This document shows positions 53,111-62,400 of a stretch of DNA of 64,000 nt, piece by piece; the first letter of the stretch is position 1, and each line of letters begins with the position of its first letter. Source of the stretch: Gallionellaceae bacterium (GTDB lineage: Bacteria; Pseudomonadota; Gammaproteobacteria; Burkholderiales; Thiobacillaceae); the NCBI GenBank assembly GCA_028714875.1, contig JAQTLN010000013.1:52380-116379 (forward strand), in the 5' to 3' direction. The translations under genes and the position numbers were made by a program. A model generated the notes under the pieces. It did not search any database, was not told the origin of the DNA, and saw only the letters and a program-made list of their open reading frames with translations.

Positions 53111-53850
53111 GTGATTCCATGAACACCAAGCAAGAAGACCGTCGCGAGTTTCTCAAAGCGGGTGCTCTGGTCGCCGGCGTCACACTCGGCCCCGGCGTGC
53201 TGTTCTATGGCGTGGCGCATAGCCGCGCGCCCGAAGAGGGCGCTTCCAGCAATCAACGTTGGGGCATGTTGATCGACACCACCAAGTGTGGCGACGGTTG
53301 TAATGACTGCGTCACCGCCTGCAACACGGAAAATGGCCTCTCCGGCCACACTGGCCCGCAGGATAGCCAGTGGATACGCAAGGTGGACATCAAGGATCTG
53401 CGCACCGGCTACGTGCAAAGCCTCCCCATGATGTGCCAGCACTGCGAGAACCCGCCGTGTGTGGATGTTTGCCCGACCGGCGCTTCGATGAAGCGTGCCG
53501 ACGGCATCGTTCTGGTCGATCGTCATAGCTGTATCGGCTGTCGCTACTGCATGATGGCCTGCCCGTACAAGGCGCGCTCGTTCGTGCACGAACCGCTCAC
53601 CGACCAGAACCCGGAAGTTCCACGCGGTAAGGGCTGCGTCGAATCCTGCACCTTCTGCGTGCAACGCGTGGATCGTGGCGAGCAGCCGGCCTGTGTTGAG
53701 GCATGTGACGCCAAGGGCCACAAGGCGATGATATTCGGCGACCTCAAGGATCCGGAAAGCGAGGTTTCCAAGGCGCTCAAGTCCACCGACAGTGTTGAGG
53801 TCAGAGCCGATCTGGCACTCAATACCGGCGTTCGTTACCAAGGGATTTAA
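53107..53850 (+). CDS. dsrO: DsrO, periplasmic iron-sulfur protein
   Basis: 247 aa from the ATG overlapping the dsrJ stop. The Tat signal DRREFLKAGALVAGVTLGPG is followed by four ferredoxin-type cysteine groups (CGDGCNDCVTAC, CQHCENPPCVDVCP, CIGCRYCMMACP, CTFCVQRVDRGEQPACVEAC). It links DsrJ and DsrP. The frame is open into dsrJ but the earlier start is not credible. Confidence 0.95.
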   Translation: MSDSMNTKQEDRREFLKAGALVAGVTLGPGVLFYGVAHSRAPEEGASSNQRWGMLIDTTKCGDGCNDCVTACNTENGLSGHTGPQDSQWIRKVDIKDLRTGYVQSLPMMCQHCENPPCVDVCPTGASMKRADGIVLVDRHSCIGCRYCMMACPYKARSFVHEPLTDQNPEVPRGKGCVESCTFCVQRVDRGEQPACVEACDAKGHKAMIFGDLKDPESEVSKALKSTDSVEVRADLALNTGVRYQGI

Positions 53851-53853
53851 GAC

Positions 53854-55071
53854 ATGGCACAGCAACTCTGCATCAACCAAGGCGAGTGCCGCACCGGGCA
53901 GTTCATTTCCCTGCTCGCGTTAGGCGGACTGGTGATTCTCGGCGCGCTGTATGCCTTTTTTACCCTGGAGCACCATGGTCACATCCTCACCGGGATGACC
54001 AACCAGATCGTCTGGGGCCTGCCGCACGTGTTCGCGGTGTTCCTGATCGTCGCCGCCTCCGGCGCGCTCAACGTGGCATCCATTGGGTCGGTGTTCGGCA
54101 AACAGGTCTACAAATCCCGCGCGCCGCTATCCGGCATGCTGGCACTGGCGTTGCTGGCGGGTGGACTGGCTGTGCTGGTGCTCGATCTGGGTCGTCCGGA
54201 TCGCCTGATCGTGGCCATGACCCACTACAACTTCAAGTCCATCTTTGCCTGGAACATGATCTTCTACAACGGCTTCTTCGCCATTGTCGGTCTGTACCTG
54301 ATTACCCTGATGGATCGCCGTCTGAAGATGTGGTCGAAACCGGTTGGTTATATGGCGTTCTTCTGGCGCTTGTCGCTGACCACCGCCACCGGCTCCATCT
54401 TCGGCTTCCTGGTGGCCCGCGCGGGATATAACTCCGCGTTGATCGCGCCGATGTTCGTCATCATGTCGTTTGCTTACGGTCTGGCGGTTTTCATGGTGGT
54501 GCAATCGTCCATGTATCGCTGGAATGGCATCAAGCTGGACGAGGGCGTCCGCCGTCGCATGAAGAACCTGCTCGCGGTTTTCGTGGGCGCGTCGCTGTAC
54601 TTCACCGTCGTGTTCCACCTGACCAACCTGTATTTCGCCAAGCAGTGGGAATTCGAGCGCTTCATCCTGCTGGACGGTGGCATCTACACCACGGTGTTCT
54701 GGGTGGGCCAGGTAATTATTGGCGGCATCGTGCCTCTGATTCTCCTGTTCATGCCTCGCTCCAAGGATGCGCAGAGCATGTGTTTCTGCTTCCTGGCGCC
54801 GTTGCTCGTCATTCTTGGCGGTATCGCGCAGATGTACGTCACCATTGTTGGTGGTCAGGCATTCCCGTTAGTCATATTCCCCGGCCATGAAGTCCAGAGC
54901 AGCTTCTATGACGGTATTGTCAATGCCTACAGCCCAAGTGTTTACGAGTGGTTGCTGGGTATGGGTGGGGTCGGCATCACCTTTGTGCTGACTGTGGTTG
55001 CCGTTCGTGTATTCAAGTTCATGCCGCAGGATGATTTCCAGACCCTGCAGTCGCGCAGAAGCACGGACTGA
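53854..55071 (+). CDS. dsrP: DsrP, NrfD-like quinone-interacting membrane protein
   Basis: 405 aa with about ten membrane helices, NrfD/PsrC type (NQIVWGLPHVFAVFLIVAASGALN near the N-terminus). It passes electrons between the quinone pool and DsrO. Three bases after dsrO. A strong terminator follows, separating it from dsrN. Confidence 0.95.
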   Translation: MAQQLCINQGECRTGQFISLLALGGLVILGALYAFFTLEHHGHILTGMTNQIVWGLPHVFAVFLIVAASGALNVASIGSVFGKQVYKSRAPLSGMLALALLAGGLAVLVLDLGRPDRLIVAMTHYNFKSIFAWNMIFYNGFFAIVGLYLITLMDRRLKMWSKPVGYMAFFWRLSLTTATGSIFGFLVARAGYNSALIAPMFVIMSFAYGLAVFMVVQSSMYRWNGIKLDEGVRRRMKNLLAVFVGASLYFTVVFHLTNLYFAKQWEFERFILLDGGIYTTVFWVGQVIIGGIVPLILLFMPRSKDAQSMCFCFLAPLLVILGGIAQMYVTIVGGQAFPLVIFPGHEVQSSFYDGIVNAYSPSVYEWLLGMGGVGITFVLTVVAVRVFKFMPQDDFQTLQSRRSTD

Positions 55072-55091
55072 ACAAGCCAGCGCCTGTTATC

Positions 55092-55124
55092 GCAAAAAGC
55101 CGACAAGATTAGTCGGCTTTTTGC
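55092..55124 (+). terminator. Rho-independent terminator after dsrP
   Basis: gcaaaaagccgac (55092-55104) pairs perfectly with gtcggctttttgc (55112-55124) around a 7-base loop, with T run. It is also symmetrical, so it can act on both strands. It implies that dsrN-dsrR-cysG are mainly a separate unit. Confidence 0.88.
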
Positions 55125-55147
55125 TTTCACGCCGGTAAAATCTCGCC

Positions 55148-56524
55148 ATGCCTCACCTCTACCTCTCCGCCGCCCACAAATCTTCGGGTAAAACCACGCT
55201 TACCTTGGGTCTCTGCCGAGCACTGCGCAATCGTGGCTTGAAGGTGCAGGCATTCAAGAAAGGGCCGGACTATATCGATCCGATCTGGCATGGCCTGGCG
55301 GCCGGGCGCCCCAGCTACAACCTCGACTTCCACATGATGCGCGAGGCCGAGATCGAGGCCTTGTTCGCGCGCCATGCCGGGGAGGTGGACGTCAGCCTGA
55401 TCGAAGGTAACAAGGGGCTTTACGACGGCATGGATGTGGAAGGCTCCAACAGCAACGCCGCGCTGGCCAAACTTCTGGGAGCGCCGGTGGTGCTGGTACT
55501 CGACACCATAGGCATGACGCGCGGCATCGCGCCTCTGATCCTCGGTTACAAGGCCTTTGATCCGGCGGTGAACATCGCCGGCGTCATTCTTAACAAGGTG
55601 GGTGGGCCGCGCCATGAAGGCAAGTTGCGCGAGGTCATTACTCGCTATACCGATGTGCCGGTCCTGGGTGTGGTCTACAAGAGCGAGCAAATGGCCATCG
55701 CCGAGCGCCACCTTGGACTGGTGCCGGGGAACGAGGCGGTGGAGGCGGATGCCCGCGTCGAAGCCATTGCCAGCCTGGTTGCCGCGCAGGTGGATATCGA
55801 CCGTCTGCTGGAGATCGCCGCGCAGGCCAACGCGCCTCGCCCGCCACAGGCGAAACGGATGGGGCAGGGCGGACCGCGTATCGCCTATGCGCACGATCGT
55901 GCTTTCGGTTTCTACTACCAGGAAGACCTCGACACCCTGTTGGACGCCGGAGTCGATCTGGTGCCCTTGAATACACTACTGGACACACGCTTGCCCGACG
56001 TGGATGGCCTCTTGTTGGGCGGTGGTTTTCCCGAGATGTTCATCGAGGCACTGGCGGCCAATAGCAGCCTGCGCGATGACATCGCCCGCCAGATCGAAGC
56101 CGGACTACCGGTCTATGCCGAGTGCGGCGGCCTGATGTTTCTGGCGCGCTCGCTTCGCTGGGGTGAAAGGCGGGGTGAGATGGTCGGCGTCTTGCCCGGT
56201 GACGTGGTCATGACCGATCGCCCCGTCGGCCGCGGTTACGCGGAACTGGAGGAAACGGCGGATGCGCCCTGGACCCCTCGCTCTGAAACGATACCCGCGC
56301 ACGAATTTCATTACTCGCACTTGGAAAACCTGCCCAGCGGCCTCAACTACGCTTACCGCGTGAAACGTGGACACGGCATGGACGGGCAGCGTGATGGTTA
56401 TGTCTATCGCAATCTGCTCGCCGCCTACTGCCATCGACGCGGTTCCGGCGAACGCGGCTGGATTGCGCCTTTCCTGGAGAAAGTGCGTGTGTACTCCCGC
56501 TCCCTCAATCGCTTGGCTGCTTGA
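55148..56524 (+). CDS. dsrN: DsrN, siroheme amidase (cobyrinate a,c-diamide synthase-like)
   Basis: 458 aa. The N-terminal ATP domain has a P-loop-like AAHKSSGKTTLTLGLCRAL, and the C-terminal class I glutamine amidotransferase domain has nucleophile Cys in VYAECGGLMFLARSL. It amidates siroheme for DsrAB. Downstream neighbours dsrR and cysG fit the same cofactor role. Confidence 0.95.
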   Translation: MPHLYLSAAHKSSGKTTLTLGLCRALRNRGLKVQAFKKGPDYIDPIWHGLAAGRPSYNLDFHMMREAEIEALFARHAGEVDVSLIEGNKGLYDGMDVEGSNSNAALAKLLGAPVVLVLDTIGMTRGIAPLILGYKAFDPAVNIAGVILNKVGGPRHEGKLREVITRYTDVPVLGVVYKSEQMAIAERHLGLVPGNEAVEADARVEAIASLVAAQVDIDRLLEIAAQANAPRPPQAKRMGQGGPRIAYAHDRAFGFYYQEDLDTLLDAGVDLVPLNTLLDTRLPDVDGLLLGGGFPEMFIEALAANSSLRDDIARQIEAGLPVYAECGGLMFLARSLRWGERRGEMVGVLPGDVVMTDRPVGRGYAELEETADAPWTPRSETIPAHEFHYSHLENLPSGLNYAYRVKRGHGMDGQRDGYVYRNLLAAYCHRRGSGERGWIAPFLEKVRVYSRSLNRLAA

Positions 56525-56586
56525 CGGCCCTTGGCCTGACGCTTCTTAACCTGGGGTACGGCCCCGCTACTGTAAGGAAACGAATC

Positions 56587-56955
56587 ATGATCAGTTTGAC
56601 CAAAGAAGCCGCCGCGCAAGTTCGCGCCTCCGCGCAAGAAGGCGGAGCCGACAATATGGCGCTGCGTATCGCCGCCCGCGTCAACCAAGCCGGCATGCTG
56701 GAGTTCGGCATGGGCTTCGACGACGAGCGCAGCAACGACACCATCGTCGACTCGTGGGGTGTGACCCTGCTGGTCAACGCCGAAAGCGCGGCGATGCTGG
56801 ACGACGTTACCGTCGACTTTTCCGAGGTGTCTCCCGGTGAACACCGTTTTGTATTCATGAAGGCCAGCGCCCAGGAAGGCGGTTGCAGCACAGGCGCCAG
56901 CAACAGCGGCGGTGGCTGCGGCGGTTGCGGTAGTGGCGGTGGTTGCGGCTCTTGA
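56587..56955 (+). CDS. dsrR: DsrR, IscA-like protein without scaffold cysteines, Gly/Cys-rich tail
   Basis: 122 aa. An A-type carrier fold (MISLTKEAAAQVRASAQEGG..., LRIAARVNQAGMLEFGMGFD) but no cysteine in the first 99 residues, as reported for DsrR. The tail after residue 99 is Gly/Ser with Cys100, 111, 114 and 120, an unusual addition that could bind metal. The ATG at 56587 follows 'aaggaa'. Thought to control dsr expression post-transcriptionally in a purple sulfur bacterium. Confidence 0.9.
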   Translation: MISLTKEAAAQVRASAQEGGADNMALRIAARVNQAGMLEFGMGFDDERSNDTIVDSWGVTLLVNAESAAMLDDVTVDFSEVSPGEHRFVFMKASAQEGGCSTGASNSGGGCGGCGSGGGCGS

Positions 56956-57024
56956 ACAACCCTATTCGGTTGGGAGCGCTCCGCTTTTCCCAACCTGCCC
57001 CAAGCAACTTTTAACTGGTTCGCA

Positions 57025-58464
57025 ATGGACTACTTACCGATTTTCCTCGACCTGCGTGGTCGCAAGGGCCTGGTGGTGGGCGGTGGTGACACCGCCGCGC
57101 GCAAGGCGTCGCTTATGCTCAATGCCGGCGCCTGGGTGCACGCGGTTTCGCCCGCGCCGCTGTCGGATGCCTTCAAGGAGCTGGCCGGAAGCGATCGCCT
57201 GGTCCCTATCGAAGCCGACTTTCAGGAAAAGCATCTGGACGGCGTGGATGTGGTGTTCGCCGCCAGTGACGACGACAGCCTGAACAAGGCCGTGCATGAC
57301 GCCGCGCGTGCCCGTCATATCCCGGTGAACGTGGTGGACAAGCCCGAGGTGTGCTCCTTCATCATGCCTTCCATCATCGACCGTTCGCCGGTGATGGTGG
57401 CGGTGTCCAGCGGCGGCGAAGCGCCGGTGCTCTCGCGCCTACTGCGCGCCCGCCTGGAAACCCTGATTCCCGCCGGTTACGGCCGCCTCGCCGCCATCGC
57501 CGGTCGTTTCAAGAAGTCGGTGCGCGGCAAGTTCGGGACCACCGAGCAGCGACGCAAATTCTGGGAAAAGGCTTTTCTTTCGCCGATCGCGGAAATGGTG
57601 TTCGCCGGCCGTGAACAGGAAGCCGAGGCCAGCCTCCAGGCCATGCTGGATGCCACGGGCACCGCGCCGGATACCGGCGAGGTCTATCTGGTCGGCGCCG
57701 GCCCCGGCAACCCTGATCTGCTTACCTTCCGCGCCTTGCGTCTGATGCAGCAGGCCGATGTGGTGGTCTACGACCGTCTGGTTTCGCCGCCCATACTCGA
57801 CATGTGCCGGCGCGACGCCGACCGCTTCTATGTCGGCAAGGAGCGTGACAACCACGCCGTGCCGCAGGACGAAATCAACATGGTGCTGGTGCGTCTGGCC
57901 AAGGAAGGCAAACGGGTGCTGCGCCTGAAAGGCGGCGACCCGTTCATCTTTGGTCGCGGTGGCGAGGAAATCGAAACCTTGCGCGAGCATGGTGTGCCGT
58001 TCCAGGTGGTGCCGGCGGTGACGGCCGCGGCGGGCGTGGCCGCCTATGCCGGTATTCCACTCACTCACCGCGACCATGCTCAGGCACTTGTCCTGGTTAC
58101 CGGCCATCTCAAGGACGGCAGCATGGACCTGGATTGGGACATGCTTTGCCGTCCGCGCCAGACCATCGTCATCTACATGGGCCTGAAAGGACTGGTAACG
58201 CTGTGCGATGAGATGAAAAAGCACGGCATGCCAGCCGATACCCCCGCCGCCATCGTGCAGCAAGGCACCACGCTGAACCAGAAGACGGTTACCGGCACGC
58301 TGGACACTTTGCCGACGCTGGCGGCCAAGGCCGAACTGAAGCCACCGACCCTGATCATCATCGGCAGCGTGGTCAGCTTGCATGCCAAGCTCAACTGGTT
58401 CAATCCGGAACCGGCCGCGGACGACCACTGGCATACCCCGCTGGATCGGCCGGCGAGCATGTAG
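57025..58464 (+). CDS. cysG: Siroheme synthase CysG
   Basis: 479 aa trifunctional enzyme converting uroporphyrinogen III to siroheme. N-terminal dehydrogenase/ferrochelatase (1-200) with VVGGGDTAARKASLML, then the SAM uroporphyrinogen methyltransferase (about 215-460) with VGAGPGNPDLLTFRALRLM and LRLKGGDPFIFGRGGEE. It supplies siroheme for DsrAB; the dsr context supports this over assimilatory use. Confidence 0.96.
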   Translation: MDYLPIFLDLRGRKGLVVGGGDTAARKASLMLNAGAWVHAVSPAPLSDAFKELAGSDRLVPIEADFQEKHLDGVDVVFAASDDDSLNKAVHDAARARHIPVNVVDKPEVCSFIMPSIIDRSPVMVAVSSGGEAPVLSRLLRARLETLIPAGYGRLAAIAGRFKKSVRGKFGTTEQRRKFWEKAFLSPIAEMVFAGREQEAEASLQAMLDATGTAPDTGEVYLVGAGPGNPDLLTFRALRLMQQADVVVYDRLVSPPILDMCRRDADRFYVGKERDNHAVPQDEINMVLVRLAKEGKRVLRLKGGDPFIFGRGGEEIETLREHGVPFQVVPAVTAAAGVAAYAGIPLTHRDHAQALVLVTGHLKDGSMDLDWDMLCRPRQTIVIYMGLKGLVTLCDEMKKHGMPADTPAAIVQQGTTLNQKTVTGTLDTLPTLAAKAELKPPTLIIIGSVVSLHAKLNWFNPEPAADDHWHTPLDRPASM

Positions 58465-58465
58465 C

Positions 58466-58577
58466 GCCTTTCTCCCCTCCCCCTCCGGGGGAGGGGCCGG
58501 GGGAGAGGGAGCGAAGCTGGCCTGATCGACGCGGGTTCCCTCACCCCGGCCCTCTCCCGGAGGGAGAGGGAGCAAAC
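58466..58577. repeat. Second copy of the 'ccctctccc' palindromic repeat
   Basis: The same two-block palindrome as at 6905-7021 lies between cysG and the ABC transporter. Its last bases (gggagagggagc/aaaccag) run directly into the ATG, so the repeat supplies the ribosome site. Confidence 0.8.
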
Positions 58578-58580
58578 CAG

Positions 58581-60377
58581 ATGGCTCGCGACCACGCCCG
58601 TTCCGATTCCATGACCCCGCACACCACCACTGGCCAGTGGCGGGCGGCGTGGTCGTTGGCGCCTTATGTCTGGCGCTACAAAGGGCGGGTGCTGGCGGCG
58701 TTCGCGTTGTTGTTGTGCGCCAAACTGGCGAATGTCTCGGTGCCCCTGGTGTTGAAGGAAATCGTCGACCGCGTCGGCCATATCGACGCATCGACTCTGG
58801 CCCTGCCGATACTTTTCGTCGTCCTCTACGGCCTCCTGCGCTTCGGCAACACCGCCTTTACCGAACTGCGTGACGCGTTGTTCGCGCGCGTTCTGCAACG
58901 CGCCATGCGCGGCGCCATTCACGACGTCTTCAAACATCTGCACGCGCAATCCCTGCGCTTTCACCTGGAGCGCCACACCGGTGGCCTGGCGGTGGACATC
59001 GAGCGCGGCGCCCGCTCAATCCGTTTTCTGATCAACTTCACCCTGTTCAACATCGGCCCCACGCTGCTGGAAATCCTCATGGTGGCCGGCATCCTGTTCT
59101 TCAAATACGACCCCTGGTTTGGCGCCATTACCCTGGTGACGCTGGCGGTCTACCTCGCCTTCACCATCAGCATCACCAATTGGCGCCTGCAATACCGTCG
59201 CGCCATGAACGAGAGCGACTCCCGCGCCAACGCGCGCGCGGTGGACAGCTTGCTCAACTACGAGACGGTGAAGTATTTCAACAACGAACAATACGAGTCA
59301 GACCGCCTCAAGGCCGATCTCCGGCGCGCCGAGGACGCCACGGTACAGAGTGAGATTTCTCTTGCCTGGCTCAACGCCGGACAGGCATTCATCATCGCCG
59401 TGGGGGTCACCGCCATGATGGGTCTGGCCACCAAAGGCGTGGCGGAAAAGAGCATGACCATCGGCGATCTGGTGCTGGTCAATGCCTATTTGATCCAGTT
59501 GTTCATCCCACTCAACTTTCTCGGCACCATCTACCGGGAAATTCGTAACGCACTCACCGACATGGAAAAACTGTTCGGTCTGTTGCACCGGCCGCCGGAA
59601 ATCGTCGATGCGCCGGACGCGCCGGAGCTGCGGGTGATCAAGGGTGAAGTGTGTTTCGAGCGGGTCGGTTTTGCCTACGATCCCCGACGGCCGATTCTGG
59701 ACGAGGTCAGCTTCAGCATCCCCGCCGGCCGCAAGTTGGCGGTGGTGGGAGCGAGCGGGGCGGGGAAGTCGACGCTCTCGCGCCTGTTGTTCCGCTTCTT
59801 TGATGTCGGCGCCGGGCGCATCCTGATCGACGGCCAGGACATCCGCCAGATCACCCAGGCCAGCCTGAGAAAGCAGATCGGCATGGTTCCCCAGGACACC
59901 GTGCTGTTCAACGACAGCCTCTACCACAACATCGCCTATGGCCGCCCGGATGCCGCTCGCGCCGAAGTGCTGGAAGCCGCGCGCGCGGCAAGTCTGGATA
60001 GGTTCATTGCCAGTCTGCCGGATGGCTACGACACGGTTGTCGGTGAACGTGGACTGAAGCTTTCGGGTGGGGAGAAACAACGCGTGGCCATCGCCCGCGC
60101 GATTCTCAAGAACCCGCCCATCCTGGTGTTCGACGAAGCCACGTCGTCGCTGGATACGGCCACGGAACAGGCCATCGGCCAGGAACTCGCGCGCATTTCG
60201 GAGAACCGCACCACGCTGGTGATCGCCCACCGCCTTTCGACCGTGGTGGATGCCGATGAGATTCTGGTGCTGGAAGGTGGCCGCATCGTCGAGCGTGGCA
60301 GCCATGCCGCGCTGCTGGCGGCGGAGGGGCGCTATGCCGCCATGTGGCGGTTACAACTCAGGGAAGAAGACACTTAG
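58581..60377 (+). CDS. Atm1-type ABC exporter
   Basis: 598 aa homodimeric half-transporter: six membrane helices (about 25-310), then ATPase with Walker A VVGASGAGKST, signature LSGGEKQRVAIARAIL and Walker B ILVFDEATSSLDT. The N-terminal fold and FLIHR-type layout (RHTGGLAVDIERGARSIRFL) match the Atm1/HMT1 group that exports glutathione-linked sulfur or metals. Met at 58611 is an alternative start. Confidence 0.9.
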   Translation: MARDHARSDSMTPHTTTGQWRAAWSLAPYVWRYKGRVLAAFALLLCAKLANVSVPLVLKEIVDRVGHIDASTLALPILFVVLYGLLRFGNTAFTELRDALFARVLQRAMRGAIHDVFKHLHAQSLRFHLERHTGGLAVDIERGARSIRFLINFTLFNIGPTLLEILMVAGILFFKYDPWFGAITLVTLAVYLAFTISITNWRLQYRRAMNESDSRANARAVDSLLNYETVKYFNNEQYESDRLKADLRRAEDATVQSEISLAWLNAGQAFIIAVGVTAMMGLATKGVAEKSMTIGDLVLVNAYLIQLFIPLNFLGTIYREIRNALTDMEKLFGLLHRPPEIVDAPDAPELRVIKGEVCFERVGFAYDPRRPILDEVSFSIPAGRKLAVVGASGAGKSTLSRLLFRFFDVGAGRILIDGQDIRQITQASLRKQIGMVPQDTVLFNDSLYHNIAYGRPDAARAEVLEAARAASLDRFIASLPDGYDTVVGERGLKLSGGEKQRVAIARAILKNPPILVFDEATSSLDTATEQAIGQELARISENRTTLVIAHRLSTVVDADEILVLEGGRIVERGSHAALLAAEGRYAAMWRLQLREEDT

Positions 60378-60381
60378 CCCG

Positions 60382-60651
60382 TCAGCGACGACGGAACTGG
60401 CTTGCCGGTTTCGGGCCGGTAGCGGCGCGATCGTCACGATGGCGGAAGCTGATGCGCGCCTTGGTCAGATCGTAGGGGGAGAGTTCGAGCGTGACGCGAT
60501 CACCCGCCAGGATGCGGATGTGGTGCTTCTTCATCTTGCCGGAGGCGTAGGCGGCAACTTCCATGCCGTTATCCAGCGTCACCTTGAAGCGGGTGTCAGG
60601 CAACACCTCTTTAACGACGCCTTCCATTTCGATCAGTTCTTCTTTGGCCAT
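60382..60651 (-). CDS. infA: Translation initiation factor IF-1
   Basis: 89 aa. S1-like OB fold with [35 protein letters not shown]-type [20 protein letters not shown] and [16 protein letters not shown]. The usual end is near residue 72; here a further 17 Arg/Ala/Pro-rich residues follow, which is longer than typical. It is convergent with the ABC exporter, 4 bases apart. The 324 bases to the next gene hold its promoter region and the copper box. Confidence 0.93.
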   Translation of the reverse strand: MAKEELIEMEGVVKEVLPDTRFKVTLDNGMEVAAYASGKMKKHHIRILAGDRVTLELSPYDLTKARISFRHRDDRAATGPKPASQFRRR

Positions 60652-60866
60652 GCGTAATCTCCTGCACCTTGCCAGTAAGGCAAGGGAGTGTTGAAAAGGG
60701 CTTGGAGACTAACACGCCGGGCAGTCCGCGCCCCCCGATATTTTCCGTCACGGCCCGCGTGCAAAGCGGTTTGTTGCGCGGGCCGGCAACCTTGTTGGCC
60801 AGGGTTTTCTAATTTTGGCGGGATAGGCATTGGCGGACACAAGCTGCCCCCAGTCGACAGCTGAGA

Positions 60867-60888
60867 AAAATGACAGGTTTGTAATCTT
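60867..60888 (+). promoter_or_regulatory. CusR/CopR-like box upstream of the copper genes
   Basis: The E. coli CusR box is AAAATGACAA-N2-TTGTCATTTT; this site reads AAAATGACAG-GT-TTGTAATCTT, matching at 17 of the 20 defined positions. It is about 90 bases upstream of the TolC-like start. It suggests copper-responsive two-component control, with the regulator encoded elsewhere. The rest of 60652-60975 shows nothing else recognisable. Confidence 0.5.
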
Positions 60889-60975
60889 CGCGTCAGCTTC
60901 GTGTTGGTGTGTGTTGGTCACTATGCGGGGCATCGGCGCACGGCCATGAGGCCGCGCCAGCCACGGAGGAGCGCA

Positions 60976-62388
60976 ATGACCACACACCCACTCAAACTCC
61001 CGGTCCTGTTGCTGGGCGTCACCGTTCTCGGGGGGTGCGCCTCCTTCAGCCCGGACGGCGGCCTCGGAAAAGTGGCGGACATCACCCGCGAGCGTATGGC
61101 GATCGCGCCGGAGCCCACCCGCACGGAACAGGATTCCGCCCGCGTCGCGGACGAGGTGAAACGCCTGCTGGCGGAACCCTTGAACGCCGACAGCGCGGTC
61201 AAGATTGCCATCCTCAACAATCGCGGCCTGCAAGCCAGCATGGCGGGCTTGGGCATCGCCGAGGCTGATCTGGTCCAGGCCGGCCGACTGCACAACCCCG
61301 GTTTCAGCTTTACCCGCCTGGCGGGCGGCGGCGATGTGGAGTTGGAGCGGAAGTTTCTGTTTGATCTGATGGGGCTGTTCACTCTCTCCACGCGCAGCGA
61401 GATCGAGCGGCGCCACTTCGAAGCGACCCAGCTTGCCGTGGCCGGCGAGACGCTGCGTCTGGCGCAAAGTACGCGCCAGGCCTATTTCGCGGCGGTGGCG
61501 GCGCGCCAAGCCACGAAATATCAGGAACAAGCCGGCAGTGCCGCCGAGGCCGCCGCCGATCTGGCGAAACGCATGGCGGACGTGGGCAATTTCAGCAAGC
61601 TGCGGCAGCAACGCGAGCAGTTATTCCATGCCGAGATGGGCGCCGAAGTGGCGCGCGCCAGGCAGAACGAGGCCAACGCGCGCGAACGCCTGATCCGGCA
61701 ACTGGGGCTCTCCGGCGCACAGCGCAACTTCACCCTGCCCGAGCGTTTGCCCGACCTGCCCGCCAGCCCGATGCCCGAGCAGAACATCGTGCGGAAGGCC
61801 CTGGAAAGCCGTCTCGATCTGCGTATGGCCCGGCTGGAAATCGAGGGCCTGGCCAAGAGCCTGGGCCTGACCAAATCCACCCGTTTCGTCAACGTGCTGG
61901 ACGCCAGCTACCTGAACAAGAGCGCGACCGGTGGCCCGCACATGCGCGGCTACGAGATCGAACTGGTATTGCCCATCTTCGACTGGGGCGACGCGCGCAC
62001 CGCCAAGGCCGAAGGCCTCTACACCCAGGCCATGCACCAGGTGGCCGAAACCGCCGTGAACGCGGAATCGGAAGTGCATGACAGCTATGGCGCCTACCGC
62101 ACCGCCTTCGATCTGGCGCGGCGTTACCGCGACGAAATCGTGCCGCTCAGGAAGAGCATCTCCGAGGAAACCATGCTGCGCTACAACGGCATGCTGATCG
62201 GGGTCTGGGAGCTTCTGGCCGACGCGCGCCAGCAGGTAGCCAGCGTCAACGCCGCGATCCAGGCTCAGAAGGATTTCTGGGTCGCGGAAAGCAATCTGCA
62301 AATGAGCCTGAACGGCAACGGCGCCGGCGCCATGACTTTGTCCACCGCCGAATCCACCGCGTCCGGCGCCGCCGGCGGCGGCCACTAA
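60976..62388 (+). CDS. TolC-family outer-membrane lipoprotein
   Basis: 470 aa from the ATG at 60976 with 'ggagga'. A lipoprotein signal ends in LLGVTVLGGC. Two repeated helical-hairpin regions of the TolC fold follow (coiled coils about 165-270 and 370-450). It would form an outer-membrane channel. No RND pump or adaptor gene is adjacent, so it may serve the copper oxidase or an unlinked pump. Followed by the multicopper oxidase after 12 bases. Confidence 0.88.
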   Translation: MTTHPLKLPVLLLGVTVLGGCASFSPDGGLGKVADITRERMAIAPEPTRTEQDSARVADEVKRLLAEPLNADSAVKIAILNNRGLQASMAGLGIAEADLVQAGRLHNPGFSFTRLAGGGDVELERKFLFDLMGLFTLSTRSEIERRHFEATQLAVAGETLRLAQSTRQAYFAAVAARQATKYQEQAGSAAEAAADLAKRMADVGNFSKLRQQREQLFHAEMGAEVARARQNEANARERLIRQLGLSGAQRNFTLPERLPDLPASPMPEQNIVRKALESRLDLRMARLEIEGLAKSLGLTKSTRFVNVLDASYLNKSATGGPHMRGYEIELVLPIFDWGDARTAKAEGLYTQAMHQVAETAVNAESEVHDSYGAYRTAFDLARRYRDEIVPLRKSISEETMLRYNGMLIGVWELLADARQQVASVNAAIQAQKDFWVAESNLQMSLNGNGAGAMTLSTAESTASGAAGGGH

Positions 62389-62400
62389 AAGGAGAACCCC

